A stretch of 16,799 nt of DNA from assembly GCA_002455255.1 (NCBI GenBank), contig DKKL01000027.1:1-16799 (forward strand). Direction: 5' to 3'. The notes under the pieces are model-generated. The model had not been told where the DNA came from and made no database searches. It worked only from the letters and a program-made list of their open reading frames with translations. This document shows, piece after piece, positions 6,677 to 14,283 of the stretch (the stretch's first letter is position 1; every line of letters begins with the position of its first letter). The DNA comes from Candidatus Tepidiaquacellales bacterium UBA6667. GTDB lineage: Bacteria; Bacteroidota; Ignavibacteria; Tepidaquicellales; Tepidaquicellaceae. Position numbers and translations under genes: made by a program.

Positions 6677-6744
6677 AAAAAATACTCTCTTAAAAAAAAT
6701 GCTTTTAGCGTTTTCTTGCGCGTTTTTTAAGAGTGTATTTTTTT
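6677..6744 (-). terminator. Long AT-rich hairpin downstream of the DUF262 operon
   Basis: The left arm 6677-6702 (AAAAAATACTCTCTTAAAAA...) pairs with the right arm 6718-6744 (...TTTTTTAAGAGTGTATTTTT) with a single T-T mismatch in the first 21 pairs, and a GC/GCGC top. It begins about 19 bases after the last codon of the DUF262 extension. The minus-strand exit contains A- and T-rich sequence. It could end transcription from either side, but the stem is much longer than normal. Confidence 0.55.
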
Positions 6745-6762
6745 GTGTGGTGGCTCTTTGTT

Positions 6763-7527
6763 TCATGTTAACTTTATTATAAGTCCGTTTTTAAACAATT
6801 TAAAAATTGCCTCAATTGCGTTAGAAAAATTTTCTTCATAATCGTCTCCAAGAGCTAACAATTTTGAATTCCCAAACCTTTCAAAATCACCATCAATGTT
6901 CTTTTGCCATTTTAGTTCTTCTAAAAACTTAATAGCTCTTAAATTTCCATTTACAGACTCGTGCTTAGCTAAGTGACAACGAATAGAATCTCCATCATTC
7001 CATAACTCAAAGTCTAAGATTGCCTCGTCATAGCTTTCTGTTATACAATATTTATCGTTTTCCAATCCAATCCTAATAAAGAAGCATTCATTGTTGCAAA
7101 ATGTTTTTAACTTAAAGTTCTCATTGAAATATTCTTGAAAGACTTTATAATACAATTCTGTAGCCTTATACAAAGTATTTTTTTCTGACTCTAAAAGGTA
7201 AATCAAATCTCCGTCTGATTCCCTAATAAAATTCCCCTCTTTGCAATATTCAATAACCCAAGAATATTTTATGAAGAAATATCTCCAATCTTTTTTTATG
7301 CTTGCTCTATTTACAATATCCTTGATTATGTCGTTAAGATTATTTGGTTGTTTCTCGGAAATATATTCTTCAAATTTTAGAAACAGTTCTGGTTTCTTTT
7401 CCCTTATTGAATCAAATTCAAAAAAATTGTATTTGTTGCCGCTTATGTGTTTAGACCAATCACCAAAACAAAGTAAGGCACGAACAAGTAAAACTTTGTC
7501 CTTTGTTTGAAACTCCTTAAACCATTT
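6763..7527 (-). pseudogene. In-phase C-terminal extension of the DUF262 gene behind an amber codon
   Basis: After the TAG (7528-7530) that ends the 660-residue DUF262 protein, the same frame stays open for 254 codons to 6763. It encodes KWFKEFQTKDKVLLVRALLC, then FGDWSKHISGNKYNFFEFDS, WRYFFIKYSW, and ends NGLIIKLT. By memory, similar sequence (RALL.FGD..., then WRY.F.KYP...) forms the C-terminal part of longer DUF262 proteins. The stretch contains no ATG and I find no GTG. A TTG at 7206 could start a 147-residue product but would cut the conserved region in two. It therefore looks like the severed end of a roughly 915-residue protein, made by a nonsense mutation or reached by readthrough. An independent gene using TTG is the less likely alternative. 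Confidence 0.6.
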
Positions 7528-9510
7528 CTATGCAACTGAAATTTCGCCAATTAATTTAAATGAAGAGTTTAAATTTTTAGAAAGCAATTCAATCATTGCG
7601 TTGTTGTGCTTATCAATTTCATCCACTGTCCAATGGTTTGGCTTCATCATTACGAATTGTTTCAAACTGTCCAAAGTTGCGTTCTTACCGTAATGGTCTT
7701 TCTTGGCTATTGGTAAGTGGTTGTTCAACCGTGAATTCTTTTCATGGCTTATCAAACATAAATTTCCGAACGAATGCAAATGTTCTTCGTCAATTACATC
7801 AACATCATTATTGATTGGATGTTGTGGATAGAAATGTTCTACTGAACTCCTAAAAGTATATTCAAAAGAACTTACTCTGCTGTCTTTTTCAGTTGGCTTT
7901 AATTCAAGCCATAAGAGGTAATCCAAAAAATTAAAAACCAAATTATTTTCTATTGTTCCGTAACGCAATTTCGTTAAGTCAAGTTGCCCAATTTTTCTTT
8001 CAATTGGATTAGTGTTTTCGTAAATCATTTTAAAATATTCCAATGGTTGTTTCGCTAAAAACCTGTCAAATACAAATGACTTAGCAATGTGTTCCAAATA
8101 TGAAATGTATTCTTTGCTATCAACTTCAAACTGGTTGAACAAAAAGTTCAATGAAGCATTCAACCAATATTTGTAAGACATGGAAGGAATAGAAACATGA
8201 AACATAGAAAGCAACATCAGAATTCTTCTATTGTCATTGTCAAATGATTCACTGTTTTCTTCTCCGAAAGTGTTCGTGTATTTTGCTCCGTTCTTTACTT
8301 TTCCTTTTTCATAGTGATTAAGTTTTTTCAAACTCCATCTGTCAGTGTTGGCTGTAAACTCCCTTTTGATGACATACTTATCAAATAAAAATTTGCATTT
8401 AAGCAGATTGTAAATAAACTCCTTGACAAATTTTATTCTTCCGCTTTCTCTCGGTGGAAGTTCTTTGTCAAAAAAATCAATCAATCTTTTGTCATCCAAG
8501 GCAACTTCATCCTTTGCAGTTTGAACTCTCAAAACATGAAGAAGAAAATTCTGGAAATTGACGACTGAATTAAATCTTTCAGGGTTATCATCTCTTTCTC
8601 CTTCTTTGGTCTGAATTGAATTGGAGTTAATAATTTCATCAATTGACTGTTCAACTGAATGAATATCGTTTTGTAGCGTTGGTGATATTTCTTTTACAAG
8701 TTCGTCAAAGTCATAAACTGTAATTGTGTTCCAATTGTTCTGTCCAAAAATTAAATGGCGTTGGTCAGGATTAAATCCATACTGAACATACTTTTCCATA
8801 TTTGAACATGCTTCCCAAATTAAATTGAAGCAAGAAAAATATTTTTCTCTCTGTTCTTTTTCAATTTCATCACTGATGAAGCAATTCATCAATTTTGCTT
8901 TTAGAATTTCGTGCTTTTCTAATTGCTCGCCTCTGCTATTCATAATTTCAAAATAGTGATTGAGGTCAGTGCCATCGGGTAAAGGCACACGAAGAATTTT
9001 TACATACTCGTATAAATAGCTTGCAAAATGAGTAATTGTAATTCCGTTTTCATTAGTCTTTTTGATAATTTCTTTTGAGCAAATGTCATAAGCCGCTTTG
9101 ATGTTTGTTTCATATTCCTTGTCTTCAAAAACACCATTAAAGACAGCCGACATTGAAATGGTAGATTTCTCTCGGCTTGCATAACGAAGATTGATTTTTC
9201 TAAACCACTCTATGTTCACTTCTTTATGAAGATTCTTGATTACAGAAGTTAGGATTGACAATGTTGTTAATCGCTGTTGTCCGTCAATAGTGTTTAATCC
9301 GTTTTGTTCTTCAGCAACTACTAATGTTCCTATGTAATAGTTTCTTTTTCGGTGATATTTGGAGTAGTCAATAATATCTTGAATCAGTTGTTCAATTTCC
9401 TTTGCTTCCCAGGCATAATTGCGTTGGTAAATAGGAATTACATATTGCTCATCACTACTAAGCAACTCTGTAAGGTTAAGAGCTTTTATGTTTTCACTTT
9501 GCGTTGGCAT
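7528..9510 (-). CDS. DUF262/DUF1524 (GmrSD-like) protein
   Basis: A 660-residue protein. The N-terminal DUF262 domain shows IPIYQRNYAWE (25-35), IGTLVV (60-65), the nucleotide-binding signature DGQQRLTTL (76-84) and the downstream FEIMNSRGEQLEKHEILKAK (187-206). The C-terminal part (about 559-640) has the DUF1524 pattern: HFYPQHP, then FGNLCLIS...NSRLNNHLPIAKKDHY, then WTVDEIDKHNNAM. DUF1524 is an HNH-like nuclease module. Proteins with this architecture include GmrSD type IV restriction enzymes and SspE, where the DUF262 part couples NTP use to DNA cutting. Its start overlaps the end of the upstream DUF262 gene by 17 bases, so the two form an operon. The TAG end is directly followed by a long in-phase open extension (see 6763-7527), so the protein may be truncated. 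Confidence 0.85.
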   Translation of the reverse strand: MPTQSENIKALNLTELLSSDEQYVIPIYQRNYAWEAKEIEQLIQDIIDYSKYHRKRNYYIGTLVVAEEQNGLNTIDGQQRLTTLSILTSVIKNLHKEVNIEWFRKINLRYASREKSTISMSAVFNGVFEDKEYETNIKAAYDICSKEIIKKTNENGITITHFASYLYEYVKILRVPLPDGTDLNHYFEIMNSRGEQLEKHEILKAKLMNCFISDEIEKEQREKYFSCFNLIWEACSNMEKYVQYGFNPDQRHLIFGQNNWNTITVYDFDELVKEISPTLQNDIHSVEQSIDEIINSNSIQTKEGERDDNPERFNSVVNFQNFLLHVLRVQTAKDEVALDDKRLIDFFDKELPPRESGRIKFVKEFIYNLLKCKFLFDKYVIKREFTANTDRWSLKKLNHYEKGKVKNGAKYTNTFGEENSESFDNDNRRILMLLSMFHVSIPSMSYKYWLNASLNFLFNQFEVDSKEYISYLEHIAKSFVFDRFLAKQPLEYFKMIYENTNPIERKIGQLDLTKLRYGTIENNLVFNFLDYLLWLELKPTEKDSRVSSFEYTFRSSVEHFYPQHPINNDVDVIDEEHLHSFGNLCLISHEKNSRLNNHLPIAKKDHYGKNATLDSLKQFVMMKPNHWTVDEIDKHNNAMIELLSKNLNSSFKLIGEISVA

Positions 9511-10837
9511 AGTATTTCATTTTAATGAACAGGTCTTTCAGTTCAGCGGTTTTGTCTGATTCAAAATCTTCTTGTATGAGTGGTAATTCCAAAGTCGTGA
9601 TTTCTTCCTTGTAAATTGCTTCTCTTATTTTTTTGAAAAGATTGAACTCCTCAACTACATAATTATCCACTGACGCTAACTGTAAATTTTGGTAAGTTAA
9701 TCGCAGAGTATATGCCCAAATAAATATTTTCTCGATTGCTTTTGAAATGTCTGCTTGTCCAAATTTATCAGTGTAGTAAAGTAGAGAGCAGTTAAACAGC
9801 ATTCTCACATATTTGTCACCTGTTCTGTTTTTTCCTTCATAAGAATTCAGCGTTTTCATTATTTCCTGTGCATCTTTTGATAGTGAAGTAATTTGATTGG
9901 TAATTTGGTCGTAAACTTTTTTGTAATGAGTTACCATTTCAAAAAAGTATTTTCCGTTGATAATGGCTTGGTCTAACTGAAAAGGAAAATTGATTATTTC
10001 ATTGCCATTGTTCATTTCATTAAGATGAATGTCAATCAACTTGAAAATTTGTGTGTATGGATAAGGGTCAATTTTTTTCAAATTAATTCCTTTGAACAAT
10101 GCTGTGTCTTTTTTTGAAAAATATCTTGAAGAATTTCCTTTAGACCATCCTCTAACTCTGAATAGAAAATCAGAAAATAGATGTGATAATTCCTTAGTGT
10201 CCATTTCCTCCCAAGTATCAACCAATACAGCAACTTCGGTTTCACTAACTTTTTCTTTATCTGAATCCAACTCCCGCAAATGAAATGCTTTCAATAAATC
10301 ATGGGGTTCAAGGTCTCTGCCTCTTGCATTTTGTGAATCAAAGAACTGAAATGCTTCTGAAATGTCATCAATAACAAAATGAGTAATCTCACATTTGTTT
10401 AAGAAGAAATTAATTGTGCTTTCATCAGTATTTGCTATTCTTCGTTCAATTTCTCTGTAGTTATCCTGAATATTTTTTTTTGACTTTTCGTTTTGAAATT
10501 TGGGAATGAATGCCCTTGCCTGTATGTTGCTTAATAATTGTTTTAATTCATGGCTGATTATCGTTGAATGTTTATTTGCAAGAATACTTTTGAGCATTAG
10601 TAAAAAAGTAATGGTTCGTTGCTGTCCGTCAACAATGTTTGCTATTCCATTTTCCTGATAAATAACAATTGTCCCAATTCTGTATGATGTGTTCCCTTTA
10701 AAGCGTTGAATGTCGTCAAGTAATTGAACCACATTTTTCACCGTCCACTTGTAAGGTCTTTGAAACTGTGGTATTTGCAAACTTTGATTTTGCAGGAATT
10801 CTCCAATCGTTAATATTTCTGTCTTTACAATGCTCAT
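9494..10837 (-). CDS. DUF262-family protein without nuclease domain
   Basis: A 447-residue protein with a DUF262 domain: IPQFQRPYKW (22-31), IGTIVIY (54-60), VDGQQRTITFLLML (69-82) and FFDSQNARGRDLEPHDLLKA (165-184). The rest, to residue 447, is a helical, charged region. I see no DUF1524 motif (no H-x-P or GNL...N..L.N series), so this partner probably acts as the nucleotide-sensing or target-sensing half. The next gene begins within its last codons (17-base overlap, different frame), indicating coupled expression of a two-protein complex. It is the first gene of the operon and is preceded by a strong hairpin at 10861-10895. Paired DUF262 genes occur in other bacterial defence islands; the exact system is not named here. 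Confidence 0.82.
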   Translation of the reverse strand: MSIVKTEILTIGEFLQNQSLQIPQFQRPYKWTVKNVVQLLDDIQRFKGNTSYRIGTIVIYQENGIANIVDGQQRTITFLLMLKSILANKHSTIISHELKQLLSNIQARAFIPKFQNEKSKKNIQDNYREIERRIANTDESTINFFLNKCEITHFVIDDISEAFQFFDSQNARGRDLEPHDLLKAFHLRELDSDKEKVSETEVAVLVDTWEEMDTKELSHLFSDFLFRVRGWSKGNSSRYFSKKDTALFKGINLKKIDPYPYTQIFKLIDIHLNEMNNGNEIINFPFQLDQAIINGKYFFEMVTHYKKVYDQITNQITSLSKDAQEIMKTLNSYEGKNRTGDKYVRMLFNCSLLYYTDKFGQADISKAIEKIFIWAYTLRLTYQNLQLASVDNYVVEEFNLFKKIREAIYKEEITTLELPLIQEDFESDKTAELKDLFIKMKYYANAK

Positions 10838-10860
10838 TTACTTATTGCAATTTTTGAATC

Positions 10861-10895
10861 CGAGAAAAGCAACGGCTGTGCCGCTGCTTTTCTCG
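10861..10895. repeat. Strong hairpin in the leader of the DUF262 operon
   Basis: CGAGAAAAGCA (10861-10871) pairs with TGCTTTTCTCG (10885-10895). After one A-C mismatch, CGG pairs with CCG around a CTGTG loop. It lies 24 bases before the ATG of the first DUF262 gene. There is no T tract on either side, so a regulatory RNA structure or mobile-element footprint is as likely as a terminator. A second, weaker stem (AATAGC 10918-10923 with GCTATT 10945-10950) lies just beyond. Confidence 0.6.
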
Positions 10896-11190
10896 AGTTA
10901 ATATTTTGTTGTCGCAAAATAGCGAATTTGATTTGTTGAATTTTGCTATTAAGCGGAACAAATCGTTGGAGAAGTGGCACTTTTGCTTTTGCTTCTGTGT
11001 TGGCTTGTGCGAGGGGAAAAAAATTAAATCACGAAGTGTAGGCTTGGTGATTAGAAGTTGGTCTGTCCCACGATATTTATTTGTCTTTTTCAATTTAATG
11101 AATACTTGTCAGTTTAATGTTAAAAGTTTCCAAAATGGTTGCAGGTAACGTGTGGTTATATGCAATAATATAAATGATTTCATTTTTAAA
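10896..11190. other. Non-coding spacer before the DUF262 operon
   Basis: No convincing gene is present. A plus-strand frame at 10906-11148 (80 codons) has no recognisable features and shows Cys/Phe-rich nonsense-like composition. The stretch contains T/G-rich sequence around 10980-11010. Near 11141-11156 it has GGTTGCAGGTAACGTG, whose reverse complement shares the ACCTGC core with the spacer at about 6508. A promoter for the DUF262 operon must lie here but I cannot pick one with confidence. Confidence 0.4.
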
Positions 11191-11640
11191 ATATTTAGAA
11201 CTGCTAAATAAAGAAATGGAAATCCAGAGATACATTATCAGGATTGTTTCATCATAAATAAGTGCTATTAAAATATTTTTTACACACATTAGAATTAAAG
11301 ATTTAAGTTATATTGGAGAAAGGGCTATTGATGATTTTATTTTTCAAAGAAAAAGATTGCAAAAGGTTTCGTAGTATAATCTAAAATATCTTCATGAATT
11401 TATTAAGCTTATATTTAAGTTTGTATATGGAAGTAGTTTGAGAATTTAATTTCTTAAATGTATAAGAATAGAAAAGAAACTGCATAATTTATTTTCAAAG
11501 TATGAGTAAAAAGTTTGATTGATTCCTTTAGGAATACAAAAAATTAATCGTTTCTATTAACAATATATGCCAAAGGACTAAGTCTATCAGAGTTAATTAA
11601 CTAATTAATGATGCTTAGTTTTACTGCTTTCGAATCAATA
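11190..11640 (+). pseudogene. Decayed tyrosine recombinase (integrase) fossil, copy 1
   Basis: Reading from 11198, the plus strand gives KEMEIQRYIIR, then SAIKIFFTHIRIKDLSYIGE followed by RAIDDFIFQRKR, and further on YLHEFIKLIFKFVYG and IRIEKKL. This looks like the SAM-like N-terminal domain of a phage-type integrase and the start of its core. It is interrupted by stops at 11255-11257 and 11372-11374 and by a frame change. In another frame, KGLSLSELIN is encoded around 11572-11601, at the place where integrases have T-G-L/M-R-x-x-E-L; the catalytic Arg is Ser. It is clearly non-functional. Its relationship to copy 2 at 12600-12896 is visible both in DNA and in peptide. The gap 11190-11731 contains nothing else. 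Confidence 0.6.
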
Positions 11641-11731
11641 AACAGACATTTAGCTTTGAACTTGAATTCAATTAATAATTTAAATTTTCACGTCTTTCTA
11701 ACTGTCGAAATTCCTGTGCTAACCGTAATAT

Positions 11732-12454
11732 TTATTTCATCATTTCTTTAAGTTCATCTATTAAATATGCTGGTTTCTTTTTATGAAGCATTGAATGGCA
11801 GTTCGGACAAACAGGTATTAAGTCTTTAATTGGGTCAACCGAGTATTCGTTTCCGATTGTCGCAATGTCAACAACGTGATGAACGTGTATAAAGTCTTTG
11901 CCGATGTTGCCATAAATTTTCCCAAAGTCAAAGTTGCAAACTTGGCAAAAAGCACCGTAATGTTCTATACACTTTTGTCTTGCTATCTGATTTCGTTCGT
12001 AACTATTTACAAGAACAGTCTTTGTTTTACCTTCTGCGTATTTTACGTTTTCATCAACTTCGTCTGGGAAAACCGTTAGTTCAGGTTTTTTGTCCAATAA
12101 CTTAAAGTATTTGTCATAAATATCTCTACGTTTCTTGACCGAAGCACCCGATTTTTCTTCATAATAGTCTATGTGTTGAGAAAGAGAAATTAAAGCGTTT
12201 TGAAGTCCTGCTTGTCCGCTTTCTTCATAGATTTTTTGCAAATAATAGTCTGTCCCGTATGCATTTGTTGTTCGTGTAAAAAGTTTGCCTTGAATTAGAT
12301 TTGAATAATTGTAAATGTAATCCAATGCTGAATTTTTATTAATACCTTCTTCAACAAGAGTCTCTTGTGCTTGTTTAAGAGTAATTCTTTTGTGATAAAA
12401 GTTCTTTGCTACATTATAGGCTTTTTCTACTATTTCATTAGTTATTTTTCCCAT
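11732..12454 (-). CDS. HNH endonuclease (McrA-like C-terminal domain)
   Basis: A 240-residue protein. Residues 1-120 are helical and charged and of unknown function (ITLKQAQETLVEEGINKNSA and FTRTTNAYGTDYYLQ are the most distinctive pieces). Residues 150-238 form an HNH nuclease: zinc pairs CQVC (170-173) and CPNC (216-219), HVHH at 190-193, DPIKDL at 207-212 and HSMLH at 220-224. By hand, about 51 of 88 aligned positions are identical to the HNH domain of the 385-residue protein at 2850-4007, but the N-terminal halves are unrelated. It probably cuts DNA. It lies alone between two plus-strand integrase fossils, suggesting arrival on a mobile element. Whether it is a restriction enzyme or a general HNH nuclease cannot be decided here. 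Confidence 0.83.
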   Translation of the reverse strand: MGKITNEIVEKAYNVAKNFYHKRITLKQAQETLVEEGINKNSALDYIYNYSNLIQGKLFTRTTNAYGTDYYLQKIYEESGQAGLQNALISLSQHIDYYEEKSGASVKKRRDIYDKYFKLLDKKPELTVFPDEVDENVKYAEGKTKTVLVNSYERNQIARQKCIEHYGAFCQVCNFDFGKIYGNIGKDFIHVHHVVDIATIGNEYSVDPIKDLIPVCPNCHSMLHKKKPAYLIDELKEMMK

Positions 12455-12599
12455 TGTTTATTTATCTTTTTTGGATTGAAATCGTCCATTAATATTGCCG
12501 GTAATGATTAAATATACACATTTCGTCAATTTTTTTCTATCTATTGCTCGTTAATTTTACTAATTTTATATCATAATACAATCTAATAAGGATGATTTC

Positions 12600-12896
12600 A
12601 ATATAAAATATTTATAGTAGTTTAAGAAAGAATTGGAAGTGCTGAGAAATATTATCAGGAGTTTTTCTTCAAAGTTTAGTGCTCTAAAGATATTTTTTCC
12701 CAATTTAAGATTTGAAGATTTAAACAATGTTGAAAACAAAGATATCCAGGAATTTATCATTCATTGAATTAAATTAAAGAAGGAATCACAGTTCTATTAT
12801 ACGCATATTCTTGATTCTATTAAACTTTTTTGTAAGTTGGTTTTTAGAAGAAATTTAAGAACTGAACATCTATTATCTCTAAGAGCAGAAAAGTAA
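12600..12896 (+). pseudogene. Decayed tyrosine recombinase fossil, copy 2
   Basis: One plus-strand frame from 12621 reads FKKELEVLRNIIRSFSSKFS, then ALKIFFPNLRFEDLNNVENK and DIQEFI, a TGA at 12765-12767, then HILDSIKLFCKLVFRRNLR, ending with TAA at 12894-12896. The SALKIFF and DL..(8)..DI.EFI pattern matches the N-terminal core-binding domain of phage integrases and parallels copy 1 (SAIKIFF, DLSYIGERAIDDFIFQRK). It has no start codon in a sensible place, and there is no catalytic domain downstream. The other bases of 12455-12922 are AT-rich with no further feature seen. Confidence 0.6.
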
Positions 12897-12922
12897 CTAC
12901 TCCAAGTATTTTTAACAATTAT

Positions 12923-13510
12923 TTATTCCTCTACTTTAAGTCTTAACAAATATGCCTTCCCTAACGGAGATATCTCATATCCTACTTTGTGGCTTATTGT
13001 TAGACCTAAATTTTTTAGTTTTCGGATATTTGGTTTTAACCATTCTTTTTCAAATCCGGTTAGATTTGCAATGCCTATGGCGTGTAAATTGGGATTGTCT
13101 TTTATTGCTAATAAAACTTTTTTTGTCCAATGTCCTTGTTTGCTGTGCGTGTCCAAACTACTTAATTTCTTTTTCAGTTCGCTAAATTGCGTTTCTGATA
13201 ATTCAGATTGTTCTCTTAATTTTATTCGCGGATCTGCGGAGTGATAGCCAACTGATATTCTGAAAATCGTGCCTGTGCTGTTCGGTGGGAATGATTTCAG
13301 TAATTGATTTTTATCTGCATAACCTGCTTTCATTGCACTTTTGTCTGATATTTCGCTTTCGGTGACTGTTTCAATTTTTTGAATTTCTACTAATCCGATT
13401 GAAGTATGAATAAGACTCCCTTCCTTTACAGACGGCTTTTGCCACTTGCGGAAAGCCAAAGTTATTTCACCGGATTTTATTCCTTTTAAATGAATCTCTT
13501 TAAATAACAT
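12923..13510 (-). CDS. ASCH-domain protein with C-terminal winged helix
   Basis: From the start at 13510 (Met-Leu-Phe-Lys-Glu) the protein has 195 residues. The open frame extends 17 codons further upstream to 13561, but that part is not conserved-looking. The N-terminal half, with SGEITLAFRKWQKPSVKEGS, LIHTSIGLVEIQKIE and GTIFRISVGY, resembles ASCH domains (PUA-like beta barrels that bind RNA or modified nucleotides). The C-terminal part (HWTKKVLLAIKDNPNLHAIG, then WLKPNIRKLKNLGLTIS, and GYEISPLGKAYL) is a compact winged-helix fold. Similar two-domain proteins occur in many bacteria; their task is not known. It stands alone, near but outside the defence island. Confidence 0.7.
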   Translation of the reverse strand: MLFKEIHLKGIKSGEITLAFRKWQKPSVKEGSLIHTSIGLVEIQKIETVTESEISDKSAMKAGYADKNQLLKSFPPNSTGTIFRISVGYHSADPRIKLREQSELSETQFSELKKKLSSLDTHSKQGHWTKKVLLAIKDNPNLHAIGIANLTGFEKEWLKPNIRKLKNLGLTISHKVGYEISPLGKAYLLRLKVEE

Positions 13511-13768
13511 TTTGCAAATTTTTTTATGTTTCTCTAAAACTAAACACGACCGTAAAAACATTTAAAACAATTCACCAACCCGTAGGGGAAAACGAATTTA
13601 ACAAATTATACAAATGATAATATATTTTAAAACAAACGAATCACAAATACTGATTTTATTTTGGACAGCTCAGAAATATAGAGATTAGTAAAATATTAGG
13701 TTGTTCAAAAATTATAAAAATATTTTTTTATATAGATTTTATTAAATTCATACAGTCTTCTCATTCAC

Positions 13769-14185
13769 TTATTCTATAATCGATAATGTCAGCTCTTGTG
13801 CTCCATTTTTCCATATGTTATTACCAAGCTCAATAAGTTTTTGTATGTCACTTTCTATAACTTTCGCAAAAATGTTACAGGCATCAAGTCCTTTACCCTC
13901 TCCGTAGTAAATTCCAAAACAATTAGCTGTCTTATTCCTGCTTGGATTGGAAGGTCCAAAAACCACTTCACCTGGTTCAGTAAATACAGATGCATTCTCT
14001 TGAATAATATCAAGTTGCGGAACATCGTCTATCCATATTTCCTGACCGGAAACTCTTGCATGAAAGAATGTTCGGGTAAATGGTAATATTTTGCAAAAAG
14101 ACTTTGATGTTATTGGTGCTGCGTCTTTGTATAACTCAAATCTTATTTCTATATTGTCCGAAGTAGTTATTTTAAATCCTATCAT
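13769..14185 (-). CDS. DUF3830 family protein (cyclophilin-like fold)
   Basis: A 138-residue protein containing IRFELYKDAAPITSKSF (14-30), then FFHARVSGQEIWIDD (40-54), PGEVVFGPSN (71-80) and FGIYYGEGKGLDACNIFAKV. This is the DUF3830 pattern, a family predicted to share the beta-barrel fold of cyclophilins. No isomerase activity is established for it as far as I know. It has a normal length and a clean start. The flanking gaps of 207 bases (13562-13768, AT-rich, nothing seen) and 98 bases suggest an independent unit. Confidence 0.75.
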   Translation of the reverse strand: MIGFKITTSDNIEIRFELYKDAAPITSKSFCKILPFTRTFFHARVSGQEIWIDDVPQLDIIQENASVFTEPGEVVFGPSNPSRNKTANCFGIYYGEGKGLDACNIFAKVIESDIQKLIELGNNIWKNGAQELTLSIIE

Positions 14186-14283
14186 TTCGATTTAGTTGTT
14201 TTATTGTTTTAGCATTTCGAGGTTTTCATTTTTATAAATAAACTTTTATACAAATTATTTTTGCTCCTCACTCACGAATCAAA

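Noticed and set aside
6763..7206. Independent 147-residue gene starting at TTG 7206
   Set aside because: The coding frame continues upstream without a stop to the DUF262 amber codon and the preceding 107 codons look equally protein-like, so a start here would be internal.
10906..11148. 80-codon plus-strand frame in the DUF262 leader region
   Set aside because: It has no recognisable motif and an odd Cys/Phe-rich composition. It overlaps a spacer full of hairpins.
1700..13600. Integration of the island at the 3' end of tRNA-Glu
   Set aside because: I looked for a repeat of the tRNA 3' end (the T-arm and acceptor sequence) elsewhere in the window and found none. The CPBP gene and its terminator also lie between the tRNA and the island.
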